The translations under genes and the position numbers were made by a program. Under the pieces are notes generated by a model. That model had not been told where the DNA came from. It made no database searches and worked only from the letters and a program-made list of their open reading frames with translations. From Atrina japonica (Eukaryota; Mollusca; Bivalvia; Pterioida; Pinnidae), in the NCBI GenBank assembly GCA_030159075.1, contig BROG01000922.1, positions 115,001-179,000 on the forward strand: DNA of 64,000 nucleotides, given 5' to 3'. Below are positions 52,801 to 62,924 of the stretch, one piece after another. Position 1 is the stretch's first letter. Every line of letters begins with the position of its first letter.

Positions 52801-55800
52801 AAATTCACCCACAAAATAAGAGACAAAAGTTTGTCATTAGATCAAACATTCGGTGATAAGCATAAAAATCCGTCTGAAATAAATTTTCTGTTAACACATT
52901 TGTATACTGGGCTAACCTTTCCTAGTTAGCTTATAGTGTGGGATATTCTAGTGTAGCCTGCGCGAACCTTTGGATTTAGCATCATTTTCAAATGTAATAA
53001 AAGAGGAGGGGTACTTAGTTTCAGGAAATGCATCTATGTGCGTATCTACAAATACATATTTGCACAGAATTATCTCGAATTTATTGTCTATGGTCCAGCC
53101 TGTCTTAACATGTCAGATTATGACAAAATTATTTCATCATTGTCGGAGATTGTTCCCTAAATGGTCAGGGGATTGCCCTTTGGTCCATGGAGTATCTCGA
53201 CTCTATTCAGTGTGACTTCAGTTCCCGTTGGTATCTAACCCGATTTAGAGAGAAAGTTGGAAAGTTTATTTATGAAAGTTCGGTGGTTTCTTCTAGGGTA
53301 CACTGTAACTTGTATCTCTCCTTCACCTTAAAACCTATGAAATATAACTGAAAGATAAAAGTTGTGTCGTTAAATATTTAACCTAAAAATATTATTTTTG
53401 CAGAGAAAAAATGCCCGGACAAAACTCTGACTTACACCTACGGTAATCAGGAAATGCTATGCTACTACATAACTAACGTATCAGGAACTGTGGATGAAAT
53501 GTCTGACGAATGTGCAGCTCTCCATACAGGTGGTCAACTGGCCATAATACCGGATGAAGGTGCTTTATTCATCATCGAAGAGACCTTTCTGAGTTTCTTG
53601 TACGTACCGTATGACATTATTATTATATATTAATTCAGTTCGCTAATAAATAAGTTTGCAAAATATCTTCGATGTTAAAGGGCGAAGATTACCAGGATGG
53701 GACAAAAAATTTCAGTTGAGCTGCATTCGTCTTTTTCAGCCGTATATTGTCTGTCTTAAAATACTAGTTAAAACGAGATATCAACCAAATTTAGCCGAAC
53801 TTGGCACCGAGATGTTATCATATAACGTCTTGTCAAAATATTATAGACTTCTTATTTCATTTGTTTCTGACAATTGTATCGTCTAAATCTCATGATTTAA
53901 ATCATGATTTGTCAAAGTAGATCTGACGATTGTTGTTGAAAGTTCTTACTTTGTTTCACTGTGTGAAATGTTATGTTGCCTTTTCGTTGGCGGTTGTTGA
54001 GACGCGTGAACCAATTTTGACGAGGATTCTTTCCCCGCGTATTTCTTTTGGACTCGACTGTGGACTCAAGGCGGGTGTGACCTGTCGACAGTGGATGCTT
54101 ACTCCTTTTGGTACCTGATCCCACCTCTTAGTTTCCAGTGTTTGTTCATTTTTGCCGGATTTGAACCTGTGTCCTGGACGTACTGAAGATTTATACTTTG
54201 GTATCTGAGATGTTTTTTATAGAAGAAATTCACACGGCTGCTTTCTTTTGCTATATTTTATTAAAATATTCTCAGGGACATTAACAAGTTGATAGAAATG
54301 TTAGTCTCATATTGTCATCAACAAAAGGTTGAGTTAAAGAATATAATCTGAATTATATATGGTTTCATTTGAATATGACTGATTAATAAATCCTACGAAA
54401 GTTAAAGCACACAATTGCACGAGTTTAATGTATCTTGAAAGATGTTGTTTCACATTCTGTGACGGTTTTATGCTAATTCACAAGTTCTGGGTTTATAAAC
54501 GTACGTGAAAATCCGTCTTCTTACGCATCATGCCCGAACTTTTAAATTACGTTAGCTGTGTATTTGTATATGTACCTAACTGACAACCCTGTATGTTTTC
54601 AACCAATGACATGAAATTCATAGGTACACATTTCAGAAGGAAATTAGCCCCCAATAAATCTTCGACATACGAAACGAATCATTTGTGTATTGATAATGTA
54701 GTCCTTGTTGAAACTAACTGAAAGCATGTTGTTTATTTCAGAATTGTTGAGATATTATAGACAATACCAAAATCAATATGTTTACAAAAGACGCCAAAAT
54801 AATTTGCTCAAAACGATTGTTTCTGTCAATGAGACTTTATCAGATGAGCCCTCTGGTTTAATATAATACAATTATGGATTGATAGCCGAGGTCAATATTG
54901 CTTTTCTTGTCAAAATTACACCATATTCATTCAACTGTTTTATTATATAATAATCCTACAATGTAATTAACAACCAGAGTTTCCAAAAGTGTAAAAGGGA
55001 ATTTCCATATTCTATTTTTAGAAATAATATTCGCTGGTTTTCCATAGAATATGTATATATATTATGAAGGGTTAAATGCCGGCTTATCCAATCAGAACCC
55101 ATTTATTATTAATTTATACAATATAAATATTATAAACATAATACCAAAGTTATAATGCTCAAGAATATATCGTTTCTGTAAATTAGACATCATCATCAGT
55201 TGAGCTTCAATTTGAAAAATATGTGTATTTTCTAAAGTGAAAGTTGTATCATACAAGACCATAACAGTAACCACTGTAAAAAAAAAAATTCTTAGCTTTC
55301 GAAAATTTTTGAATTGCAATGGTGTTACCACTACGAAATATTAATTTATTATAAGTTGAACGGCTGGTACCGAAATACAAGGTACTAGGTTTTTTGTATA
55401 CCCTCGGGGACTCAAACGGTCTACCAATATTTTGGAGTAAATGTATGTTACCAAGATAAATCGTTTGAATTAAACTGCAACATTAAAAGTAATTAACAAC
55501 CAGTTCCGTGATATAAATCAATACATTGTCCACATTTACCTAACGAAAGTTCTACTACATCATTTAAACTAAATTACTCATCCATGGGACCTGATCCCAC
55601 CTCTGGACTTCCAGGGGTCCGTGGTTGTCCATTATTCACCAGATTTGTGTATAAAATATAAAAAATTCAGATACCAAAGTATAAATCAACAGGATGTCCA
55701 GGACATAGATACAAATCCGGTAAAAATGGACAAACACGGACCTCTGGAAACCAAGAGGTGGGATCAGGTGCCATGGAGGAGTAAGCATCCCCTGTCGACC

Positions 55801-56865
55801 GGTCACACCCGCGTGAGTCCACAGTCAAGTCCAATGAAACACGTGAGGAGTGTATCCTCGTCACAATTGGTACAGACGTCTCAACAACCGCCAACGGAAA
55901 GGCAACTCAACATTTCACTTAGTGAAACAGAGTAGTCGCAAACAAGACTATTATACCGACCATAAAATTTGCAGAACATTGATATTAAACGCGGTTTTCG
56001 ATATCCCTGTGTCAATAATTTGTCAGTGAGTAGTTTACCTCTGTATATGAAATCTTCATATGTTGTACACGCCCTGGCATATCGGATCATTTGTGAAATA
56101 TAAACTCCATATGCAGGTGACTGAGGGATATTACTACTTAAATTTGGAAAAATTACGATGGGAAAGCCGAAATCGTCGCGTTTATCGTATAGCTTAGTTG
56201 CTAATTTCCCGTCTGTGTTTATATTAAGTAAAATGTCTAAGTATGAAGCGTGTGTACTTGATTCTGTTGTATCTTTAATTTCTAGTTCGTTCTGATATAT
56301 CGCATTGACATATGTATGAAAATTGTCATTATTAATTGACAAAACGTCGTCGATATATCTAAATGTCAAATTAAAGGACACCGCTAACTTTTTCTTCTTT
56401 TGATTCAGCAGTTTCTGAATGAAGTCTGCTTCGTATGAATAAAGGAACAGGTTTGCCAATAAAGGAGCACATTTGGTTCCTATAGGAATGCGTTTTTAAT
56501 ATCCTGATGATTTACACTTTGGTATCTGAGATTTTAATATTTTATATTAACTGCAAAAATCTGTCAACAACAAGCAGTGATGCCTTTTCTTTCAGTATTA
56601 TTTTGTATGGATAATGGTGTAAAATGTAATTGTATTGTTGTTTACTTGCAGTGACACATTTTACATAGGAGTTGGTGATTCTGTCGCTGAAGGGCGATAC
56701 ATCAACTCGGATGGCGAAGACCAACTCTACACAAACTGGGCACCAAATGAGCCTAATGATCACAACAGTTCAGAAGACTGTGTTGAAATGGCCACAGGAA
56801 GCCTTGGGCTAGAGTGGTTTGATAAATCATGTACCGATAACTATTTCGGCTTTTGCTCTGTTTGA
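49864..56865 (+). CDS. Membrane-anchored C-type lectin, four exons, complete
   Basis: Exons are 49864..49870, 50763..50852, 53404..53599 and 56652..56865; 507 bp, exactly 168 codons plus stop, all junctions GT-AG. Residues 1-20 (MNIFLIIAVVIFGIFTIRLI) form one hydrophobic segment followed by EKRR, so a type II signal anchor is likely. Residues 36-166 form a C-type lectin domain with six cysteines (36, 52, 69, 141, 158, 166), the long form. The sugar/calcium site has EPN (131-133), typical of mannose-type ligands, and WFD (153-155) in place of the usual WND. QLAII (77-81) and FYIGV (101-105) are core strands. N-glycosylation sequons are NVS (57) and NSS (136). It probably binds sugars at the surface, possibly microbial; that is inference. 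Intron 3 holds a Penelope-like copy and hammerhead repeats. Confidence 0.8.
50105..50255 (+). repeat. 3' half of the second SINE family
   Basis: Contains cagcacgctaaagaaccctc, gcccttcatcgccgtttggt and gatgttaaacaacaata, as in 60380-60530. Confidence 0.65.
50562..50735 (-). mobile_element. Hammerhead-ribozyme repeat, minus copy in lectin intron 1
   Basis: Starts at 'ataaatattataaacgtaat' and ends near 'gccgaaatccgtctaa'. The 3' portion present in the 55118 and 58365 copies is missing. Confidence 0.75.
50592..50637 (-). ncRNA. Hammerhead ribozyme
   Basis: Minus strand: GCUCAA stem I, CUGAUGA, stem II GUC-UUAUU-GAC with the same A-A mismatch, GAAA, stem III palindrome ACGAUAUCGU, then C and UUGAGC. 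Stem I is 6 of 6, the core is complete, and predicted cleavage follows base 50598. Stem II loop and stem III differ from the copy at 36663 while pairing is kept. Confidence 0.8.
50763..50852 (+). CDS. Lectin gene exon 2 (membrane anchor)
   Basis: The acceptor is ttattttcag|TTTTCTTG and the donor is ATCGCAG|gtacag. It encodes FLIIAVVIFGIFTIRLIEKR and RISDSPDIA, the anchor and a short stalk. Confidence 0.75.
51885..52700 (+). repeat. About 155-bp satellite-like tandem array, five to six units
   Basis: Units share 'gttatctctatttt(t)cag', 'aaagta(c)t...gggatctt', 'ttgacatttaggttc', 'ggtctagtt', 'cattttcaggagg(g/a)tcgga' and 'ggccatcttgg(a/t)ttttgac', spaced about 150-160 bp with strong divergence. 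Confidence 0.75.
53170..53385 (+). repeat. Diverged SINE
   Basis: Tail strings 'gaaagttcggtggtttcttc', 'gggtacactgtaactt' and 'ctctccttcaccttaaaacc' follow the order of the 11241 family; the tRNA head is barely recognisable. Confidence 0.5.
53404..53599 (+). CDS. Lectin gene exon 3 (first half of the lectin domain)
   Basis: The acceptor is tttttgcag|AGAAAAAATG and the donor is TTTCTT|gtacgt. It encodes CPDKTLTYTYGNQEMLCYY, the helix DEMSDECAALHTGGQLAIIP and ALFIIEETFLSF. Confidence 0.82.
53985..54210 (+). repeat. Penelope-associated 3' sequence, solo copy
   Basis: Contains ggcggttgttgagacgcgtg, aaggcgggtgtgacctgtcg and tttatactttggtatctgag. Confidence 0.7.
54735..54860 (-). mobile_element. 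Hammerhead-ribozyme repeat, decayed
   Basis: Core 54806-54849 on the minus strand: stem I GCUCAU/UUGAGC (one mismatch), CUGAUAA instead of CUGAUGA, stem II GUC-UCAUU-GAC, GAAA, ACAAUCGU. The G-to-A change hits the catalytic G8, so it should be inactive. Confidence 0.65.
55118..55385 (-). mobile_element. Hammerhead-ribozyme repeat, longer copy with damaged ribozyme
   Basis: Core 55157-55205 on the minus strand: stem I GCUCAA/UUGAGC and CUGAUGA intact, but stem II carries an insertion and mispairs, and stem III has lost its palindrome. The repeat extends to 'cggctggtaccgaaatac' as at 58365. Confidence 0.7.
55560..55640 (+). repeat. Partial Penelope-associated 3' sequence, inverted to its neighbour
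   Basis: 'ctcatccatgggacctgatc' and 'ccaggggtccgtggttgtcc' run in plus orientation, head to head with the minus-strand copy starting at 55660. Confidence 0.6.
55660..55905 (-). repeat. Penelope-associated 3' sequence attached to the reverse transcriptase
   Basis: The minus strand follows the reverse-transcriptase ORF and ends with ttatactttggtatctgaat, linking this sequence class to the retroelement. Confidence 0.75.
55881..56459 (-). CDS. Penelope-like reverse transcriptase fragment, open 192-codon frame
   Basis: Reads NLFLYSYEADFIQKLL, the catalytic motif in NLTFRYIDDVLSINNDNFHT, LDILLNINTDGKLATKLYDK, SSNIPQSPAYGVYISQMI and TQGYRKPRLISMFCKFYGRY. It covers only the C-terminal half of the polymerase. 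The upstream half is absent because similarity stops abruptly near 56480, where an inverted 3'-end fragment (56500-56535) follows. A 5'-truncated insert is therefore likely, recently enough to keep this frame open. No endonuclease domain is seen. Confidence 0.75.
   Translation of the reverse strand: MANLFLYSYEADFIQKLLNQKKKKLAVSFNLTFRYIDDVLSINNDNFHTYVNAIYQNELEIKDTTESSTHASYLDILLNINTDGKLATKLYDKRDDFGFPIVIFPNLSSNIPQSPAYGVYISQMIRYARACTTYEDFIYRGKLLTDKLLTQGYRKPRLISMFCKFYGRYNSLVCDYSVSLSEMLSCLSVGGC
56500..56535 (+). repeat. Inverted Penelope 3'-end stub
   Basis: 'cctgatgatttacactttggtatctgagat' broken at 20 bases as cctgatgatttacactttgg then tatctgagat; it is the plus-strand end sequence abutting the minus-strand copy. 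Confidence 0.6.
56652..56865 (+). CDS. Lectin gene exon 4 (second half of the lectin domain)
   Basis: The acceptor is acttgcag|TGACACA and the stop is TGA at 56863-56865. It encodes DTFYIGVGDSVAEGRYINSD, NWAPNEPNDHNSSEDCVEM and LEWFDKSCTDNYFGFCSV, carrying EPN, WFD and the last three cysteines. Confidence 0.88.
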
Positions 56866-57104
56866 ACAAATACTATCAAGCGCTATTCGAGTGTATTTTT
56901 CCTTTGCAAAATGGGTCATATAGCATTTGATTAAAATATTTTGGCAACTGAATGTGTTTAGTGTTCATTGTTTTTGGTTTAGTTTACACGTATAGTAGGA
57001 AGAAGGAACGACAATTTTTGCCAGTACAATTTTAATGTATTACCTATATTTTAAACTCGTCCAACTAAAGTAAGAGTTCACCCCGCCATATGAATTTTAC
57101 AACT

Positions 57105-57475
57105 AGGTATTTTCGCTATCCAGAGTTGCCACCAGATATCGATTGTGGTGTCATTTGTTTGTGCAAAACAATTAGAAATTATCAATTGCGACGGCATTAC
57201 TCGTTTGAAAATGACGTTGTTTTCTCACTTAAAGACATGACGTCACAATTGCTGCCTCCAGATATTGGAGATAATGCTAAGTAACGAAAATACAGAACTA
57301 GGTATCAATTGCGGTATCATTTGTTTGTGCATAAAATGATGTTATCAATTTTGAAGTCATGTTTGTGTGAAATTGACGTTGTTTTATCGCGTTGACATGA
57401 CGTCATAATTGAAACCAGCTGACATGGGAGATAACTCTTACTAACGAATAGACAGAATACTAAGCCGGAAGAACA
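57105..57475 (+). repeat. Tandem duplication, two units of about 180 bp
   Basis: Both units have (t/c)aggtat, attg(t/c)ggt(g/a)tcatttgtttgtgc, gacgttgtttt, gacatgacgtcacaattg (or gtcataattg) and ggagataa near their ends. Confidence 0.7.
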
Positions 57476-57768
57476 TTTCATTGGCAAGAGAATGTACTTG
57501 AATGGAGGCGTTAAACAACAGGCAATACACCAACAAAACTCTAGCGGTCAGGAACCAATAGTCTACTAATGCATGATTTCGGCTATTATATCAGATTTTT
57601 AAATTTTTTGTTTAGATAAATCACCAGATGGTGGACATTTTTTTCTCAAACAGAAAGAAAAAATATTGTCGTTATATATACTCAGAAATTTTGAAATAAA
57701 TGTAAAATTACTGGGCAACTGGACTAGTGAATAAAGGAATTTCACTGGTCAAAGAAACTTTTTACTGG

Positions 57769-57773
<5 letters not shown>

Positions 57774-57855
<82 letters not shown>
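57774..57855. repeat. (TA)n microsatellite
   Basis: A TA array with one catata interruption. Confidence 0.95.
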
Positions 57856-57860
<5 letters not shown>

Positions 57861-58364
57861 ATTTAAATGAAATGGAAAGTTAAGGGTCATTTTAACCAGT
57901 TTGTAGATAGATTTCACAGGAATGTTCTTAAATTCACGGTTTTCTTGTAAGACCGATGAGTTTCAAAAACTCTGCATACTAAAGACGAAATAACACCATA
58001 GCCGGCTACGGCTTCCAGACCAGTACATCTAGAACTTACAAATTATCTCACGTTGCACATTAATATCTGAATTTACCCTAACCTACCTGATGACATTTTC
58101 ACCGAGCTTGAACTTTTCACGGAACACGAAATGTTTCCATGGAACATTTGCGATTGGTGTGACATGCTGGCAGAGGACGCTGACTCTTTCCAGACACCTG
58201 AGACTATCCTGTTTGGAAAAAAATTTTCTTCATGTTGAGACCATTGTCTATCTGATTTTTCGTCGTCTTATTGACTTTGAGTTTCGATTATCCATTGGTA
58301 CTTTTCAATTTTTACTTTATTATGTCATTTACTAACTTTTGAATTCAGGGTTTCATATAAAATT

Positions 58365-58655
58365 CTAAATATTATAAACATAATACCAAAGTTATAATGC
58401 TCAAGACGATATCGTTTCTGTCAATGAGACTTCATCAGTTGAGCTCCAATTTGAAAAGTATGTGTATTTTCTAAAGATAAAGTGGTATCATACAAGGCCA
58501 AATAATATCTCTAAAAGTATAGCCGAAATCCGTCTAAGTGTAACCACTGTAAAAAAATGACTATCTTAGCTTTAGAAATTTTCGAATTTAAATGGTGTTA
58601 ACAGTGCCAAATATTACTTTAGTATAAGATGAACAGCTGGTACCGAAATACTAGA
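58365..58655 (-). mobile_element. Hammerhead-ribozyme repeat, fullest copy
   Basis: About 290 bp from 'taaatattataaacataata' to 'ggtaccgaaatac'. Contains the intact ribozyme at 58399-58444 and a conserved region with 'ggccttgtatgataccac' on the minus strand. Confidence 0.8.
58399..58444 (-). ncRNA. Hammerhead ribozyme
   Basis: Minus strand: GCUCAA, CUGAUGA, A, GUC-UCAUU-GAC, A, GAAA, palindrome ACGAUAUCGU, C, UUGAGC. Stem I is 6 of 6 and the core is complete; predicted cleavage follows base 58405. Confidence 0.8.
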
Positions 58656-60280
58656 GCGAGTAATGACAATAGTAACGTGGAATTATCAATTGATAATTGG
58701 GGGGATTTTGGTTTTTTTTTTACTAAGGAATATACAGTTCCTTGTATTGAAATAGCAAAAAAGGGGGATTTTTTATGTTAATAGAAACACATTCTAATAA
58801 TATCGTATTCAATATTGATGAATGCATCTTTTTGTGAAAGATTCTTGAGTGGGGCGTTAAACAACTATAAACAAACAAAGAAACGAGATGCATGGGAACT
58901 AATCAAAATATTTTTAGACAATCTGAACCTTAATTTGTTGTGTGGAGTAAACAAATAAAATCTATATTTTTGTGGCGTATATCTACTTTGTGGCCCAAGG
59001 TAAACTGGAAGAAATATAAGGAAATGCAAGATGTAAATGGCGCATGATTAAAACAAAGGGGTCAATGGGTCACATCACTCAACTGCACTCTGTTGGTTCT
59101 TTCAAATTAGTATAATACTTCTTGGGAGTGGAGGAAATTTAAAAAAGAATGAAAATGACAAAGTTTGGAAAGATGTCATAAACATGTCAAAGATTAATTT
59201 CCCAATTTATTCCAAAACAGGAAATTCAATCATGTAAATCACTCGGGTGCAATTACTTTATCAACCCATGGAGAAGTTCCAGAGAAGATTTTCAAAGAGG
59301 GCTACCCTCTGAGACCTGATTTACCCCACCTGGAATTCACATCAGAGTCGATCTGGTAAAAAAAATTGGAAGGTGATACTGGGTACTTACTCCCTTTAAA
59401 GTTTCATCAAAGTACCTTCAGCGGTTTTGAAGAAGATGAGAGTGTGAAAAGTTAGCCCCTTATGAGCTGTCGTTAGTGCAAAATTTACATCTACATTTTA
59501 TGTAATAATATATCCTATATATCCCAAGAGATCACCTGAATGTATGCGTATAATTGCAAAAAACTTGCCAAATGTAACCAGTTATTATCGCTTGTTTACA
59601 GTCCGTCATGACTCCATTGTAAATTTTACCGAAAAATGTCGAGTTCCAAAGAAGCACGTGTGATTGGAAGTTAATATACATTCTATTCTTATTATGTCCC
59701 CCAAAAGAAGTGTGTTTACTCCGTTTCTTCTTTTTCTTATTCTTATTATTCTATCTTCTTCCGCGAAATTAACACTTAAACGTAGATATATTTGAAACCG
59801 CTTGACCGATCCTTACCAACTTCACATAGATATTACAGATGGTCGGTTGCACTGTATCTAATTTTCCATTGTCCGGAGAGAAGTCACATGACCGAGAAGT
59901 GGCTCCTGATTGGTCCAACACTTAATTCCTCTTCTGTCTTTCTGTGCTTAACTTGTTCGCACGTTTTCTTAGAAACAACTGGGTATGCAGATGCACTACG
60001 TATTCGATGTCATCAAATATGACATCTTTGACAAATAGTGCCTTCTCAATGGTCAAAATTTGTCCACACGTTTTCTCTGAAAATACTGGACGGACTGAAA
60101 TGAAACTTCATATTATTATAGGTTTGGGTGTGCAAATGTGGACAATGTATGATGTGGCGTCATTAAAAGATGACGTCTTGGCATACCAAGGCTTCTGATT
60201 GGTCAAAAATTCAACATTGTATGATTTTGATGAAATTTGGATATGGGTATTCAGAGATTGTGATTTCAACAGAACCCGCC
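58656..60280. other. Intergenic DNA
   Basis: A SINE-2 tail ('gagtggggcgttaaacaac') lies near 58850. Bases 59390-59440 are a minus-strand scrap of the 3935 repeat family. No gene was seen. Confidence 0.5.
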
Positions 60281-60284
60281 TGGC

Positions 60285-60530
60285 TCAGTGGGTAGCACGG
60301 TTGATCGTGACTTCGAGTGCAGCAAACGGCAGGTTGGTTTCCTGTCTTTCGGATGAGAAATTAAAAACCGAGTTCCCGTGTAACAGTAGGTGTCGGCACG
60401 TTAAAGAACTCTCACTGCTAACTGGCCGCAAGAGTCGAGCATAAGCCAGAATTTGAAGCCCTTCACCGTCATTTGGTGACGTTTCCATATGAATGATATA
60501 GTCTTGAGTGGGACGTTTAACAACAATTAT
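60285..60530 (+). repeat. tRNA-derived SINE, second family
   Basis: Head cgcctggctcagtgggtagc (box A). Body strings gtaggtgtcggcacgttaaa, gcccttcaccgtcatttggt and a cgtttaacaacaa end match the 6775-7056 copy. Confidence 0.75.
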
Positions 60531-61009
60531 CAAAAAAGCGATTTCAATAATTTGGGTTTGGTGCTGTTTACGACAAACCATGCCTTCTGGCTAATTGGGT
60601 GTGTCATGCCTCCAGGGGACGGTAACTCCTTCCTGGCTCTATCACCTTTGGGATTCGCAATTGTTGAGACATTTTATTCGTTGTGTTCTTATGAACTTGA
60701 TTTTTATAGTTCTGATCCTTTAAAATAAGGTATTTTTATTCTTTTTCTTAAATGTTTTCTATTTGGTGATTTTTTTCATTGATTTCCTTTTACATTTTTT
60801 CATTTACATGTTTTATATTTTTTATTGGAGGCGTTGTTTTATTGGGTATGCTTTATTTCAATTTTTTTATGTTCCCGGCAAAATAAAGGGTATCGACACT
60901 TTCTAATCAATTTTCCCATATTGTGTAAATATGGGGAAATGCGGGTTCGTAAGAGCTACTGTAAACATGGACTGATCTTTAGCTACCATATTTATATTTG
61001 ATACCTAAA

Positions 61010-61415
61010 CTTTATAAAACCCCATATAAGGAAATGTTCTTCCAAACCTTTATCTTTACTCCTTATCAAGATATTGAAAGCCGTTAAGGAGACACTTCAG
61101 CAATACTGTACAGTTGCCTATTCCAGAAGCAGAGCAAATCTGATGTGGATACATACAAATTCTAAACAACTTTTAGAAAACTTGAAGGCCCCGATTTTTC
61201 TCAAATTCACAGTATCAATACATGCGACATATTTTATTTGAACATGACTGTCGACTCCCGGCGGGTGTGACCGGTGGACAGGGTATGCTTACTCCTCCAT
61301 GGCACCTGATCCCACCTCTTGGTTTTCTGAGGTCCGTGTCGGTCCATTTTTACCAGATTTGTATCTATAACCTGGACGTCCTAAAAATTTATACTTTGGT
61401 ATCTGAAGTATTTTA
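61010..61415 (+). pseudogene. Internally deleted Penelope-like copy
   Basis: Bases 61010-61215 match the 45370-45550 coding part in opposite orientation ('cttcagcaatactgtac', 'cttttagaaaacttgaaggc'). They then jump directly to the 3' sequence at 61215 (cggcgggtgtgaccggtgga ... tttatactttggtatctgaa), so the catalytic half is deleted. Confidence 0.65.
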
Positions 61416-61991
61416 TATATGTAACGAAAGTACTATCCAGACTTTTAAACCGGGAATGGTTAAAGGTTCTAACTTCTATGTCTAGTTCTCTAATATGTTT
61501 GACTGTTATGGGAACATAAGTGAGAAATTCGTACAATTTCGAATACTTTTTAAGATAAAAATAAAGCTTAAAGACGGTACTAAAGCTCTGTTAATGTAAC
61601 TAACAATTATGAAAATTAATGACATTTACAATACTAGAAGTTAATACGATTTCCTCTTGAACAAAACAAATAGAACGGGATATTTGTTTTAAACAAATTC
61701 CCCAGGGTCCCTCGAAATGTAGGTCTCGTTTACTCGTAATTGTTATTGTAATTGTACTCTAAGGGAATTGTACGTATTGTTAAGAAGTACGTTTTTAGAA
61801 TCGTGATCGCTTCTGACATTAATGTGCATAACGATTAAAATTAAGTAGTGGTCTCTATATTCAAAAATTTGAAATGTCTTTTATTGAAAATTTATAAAAT
61901 ATTAAAATTTAGAAATCTTTTAGTGTTCAAAAGTTTTATACGATAAAACTGTTCAGTTGTTACGTAGAAAAGATATAGTTTATCTTATACC

Positions 61992-62035
61992 GCCACGATA
62001 TAAATATTACAAACATAATACCAAAGTTATAATGA
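61992..62035 (-). repeat. End fragment of the hammerhead repeat
   Basis: 'ataaatattacaaacataat' and 'accaaagttataatg' match the outer end of the repeat and stop just before the ribozyme. Confidence 0.55.
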
Positions 62036-62079
62036 TGATATTTAGTAGTTATAGGCAGCTTCATGGCGGGCATTTGAAT

Positions 62080-62310
62080 TTTCGACGCTAGGGGGCGCCA
62101 CCAGTGGCGCTGTTTGATTACGCCATCAGGATGCTGACTTCTGATTGGTCAATTCAAAAGCCCACCATGGAGCCTGTGACGTCATAACCGGAAGTGCGTC
62201 ATACCGGAAGTGAGGTCATGTTGTCATTGCATTAAGGAGAAAGAGCCAATCGTTGAGTTTCAAAGCGTGTCTATGGAATTGTAAGGTTGTGGGGGCGGCC
62301 ATCTTGGCTA
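62080..62310 (+). promoter_or_regulatory. Candidate promoter with a dense cluster of factor motifs
   Basis: In order: cgctagggggcgcca (62086-62100, CTCF-like), ctgattggtc (62141-62150, CCAAT/NF-Y on the reverse strand), TGACGTCA (62177-62184, CRE), ACCGGAAGTG twice (62187-62196 and 62203-62212, ETS/GABP) and ggccatcttggc (62297-62308, YY1-like). The ETS/CRE/NF-Y set with a YY1 site just downstream is typical of TATA-less housekeeping promoters. No known protein starts here. Confidence 0.45.
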
Positions 62311-62606
62311 ACGAGCTAATGAGAGCCTTCGGTATTAAAGGATGGGGTCACGAGAGGTCAAGAGAGTACACGAGAAGTCAACGGTTAGAGAGAGAAGTTG
62401 GGTTTTTCCAGCTTTGGTTTGAGAGTGAATCTTTTTTTAGGACCCAAACTTTGGTTTTTTCCAGGTTTGTGAAACCAGTAGTAAGTGTCGCCACCGTTGG
62501 TGAGATTGGTGTATCATCAAGTGAGCAAGCGCGAGAAGCGGTAGGCCGAGCTTGTAAATGTGAGTTAGTCGGCGAGAGTCCTGTTTCAAGTGCGCAATCG
62601 GGATAA
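62253..62606 (+). other. Open frame of 117 codons after the candidate promoter
   Basis: Starts MSFKACLWNCKVVGAAIL. No family was recognised and no strong codon signal was seen. A consensus donor (agta|gtaagt, 62481) falls in phase 0 after codon 76, so the first 228 bp could be a coding first exon, or the transcript may be non-coding. The segment 62339-62500 is duplicated at 63796-63960, which argues that the ORF may be incidental. Confidence 0.25.
62339..62500 (+). repeat. Duplicated segment, copy A
   Basis: Contains agtacacgagaagtcaacgg, ttagagagagaagttgggtt, tttccag and gtgaaaccagtagtaagtgt; the matching copy B lies at 63796-63960. Confidence 0.8.
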
Positions 62607-62924
62607 GCGGTATGCCGAGCTCGACTCAAGCTTGAACTAAGGCTTGTTCTAAGACTTTTAGAGTATGTACAAAGGGAGATCGATCTGTATACCTTGTATG
62701 GATCTGAACTATCGTAAACTGTATGGTAATGGGTTTTCCCCAGTTTTGAGGTCTACAGTGAATGGACATTGATTAGATGATGGGGTATCCCCCTGATAGC
62801 ATAATTAAGTTGTAAATAATGAAAACCTTATTAACATTGTTAGTTGCCTAATTTTTTCTGAGATATTGAAATTTACTGTGTGCACATGTTTCATACGGTA
62901 AACACTAAGCCTATGTAATAAAAA

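Larger units (their letters stand above)
50853..53403 (+). other. Lectin gene intron 2
   Basis: Holds a satellite-like array (51885-52700) and a diverged SINE (53170-53385). The remainder has nothing recognised. Confidence 0.6.
53600..56651 (+). other. Lectin gene intron 3, invaded by retroelements
   Basis: Contains a Penelope-associated fragment (53985-54210), two hammerhead repeats (54735-54860 and 55118-55385) and a Penelope-like copy (55560-56535). Confidence 0.75.
56866..58364. other. Downstream of the lectin gene, with repeats
   Basis: Holds a two-unit tandem duplication (57105-57475), a TA array (57774-57855), and a dispersed repeat at 58136-58340 that matches 17095-17290. Confidence 0.6.
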
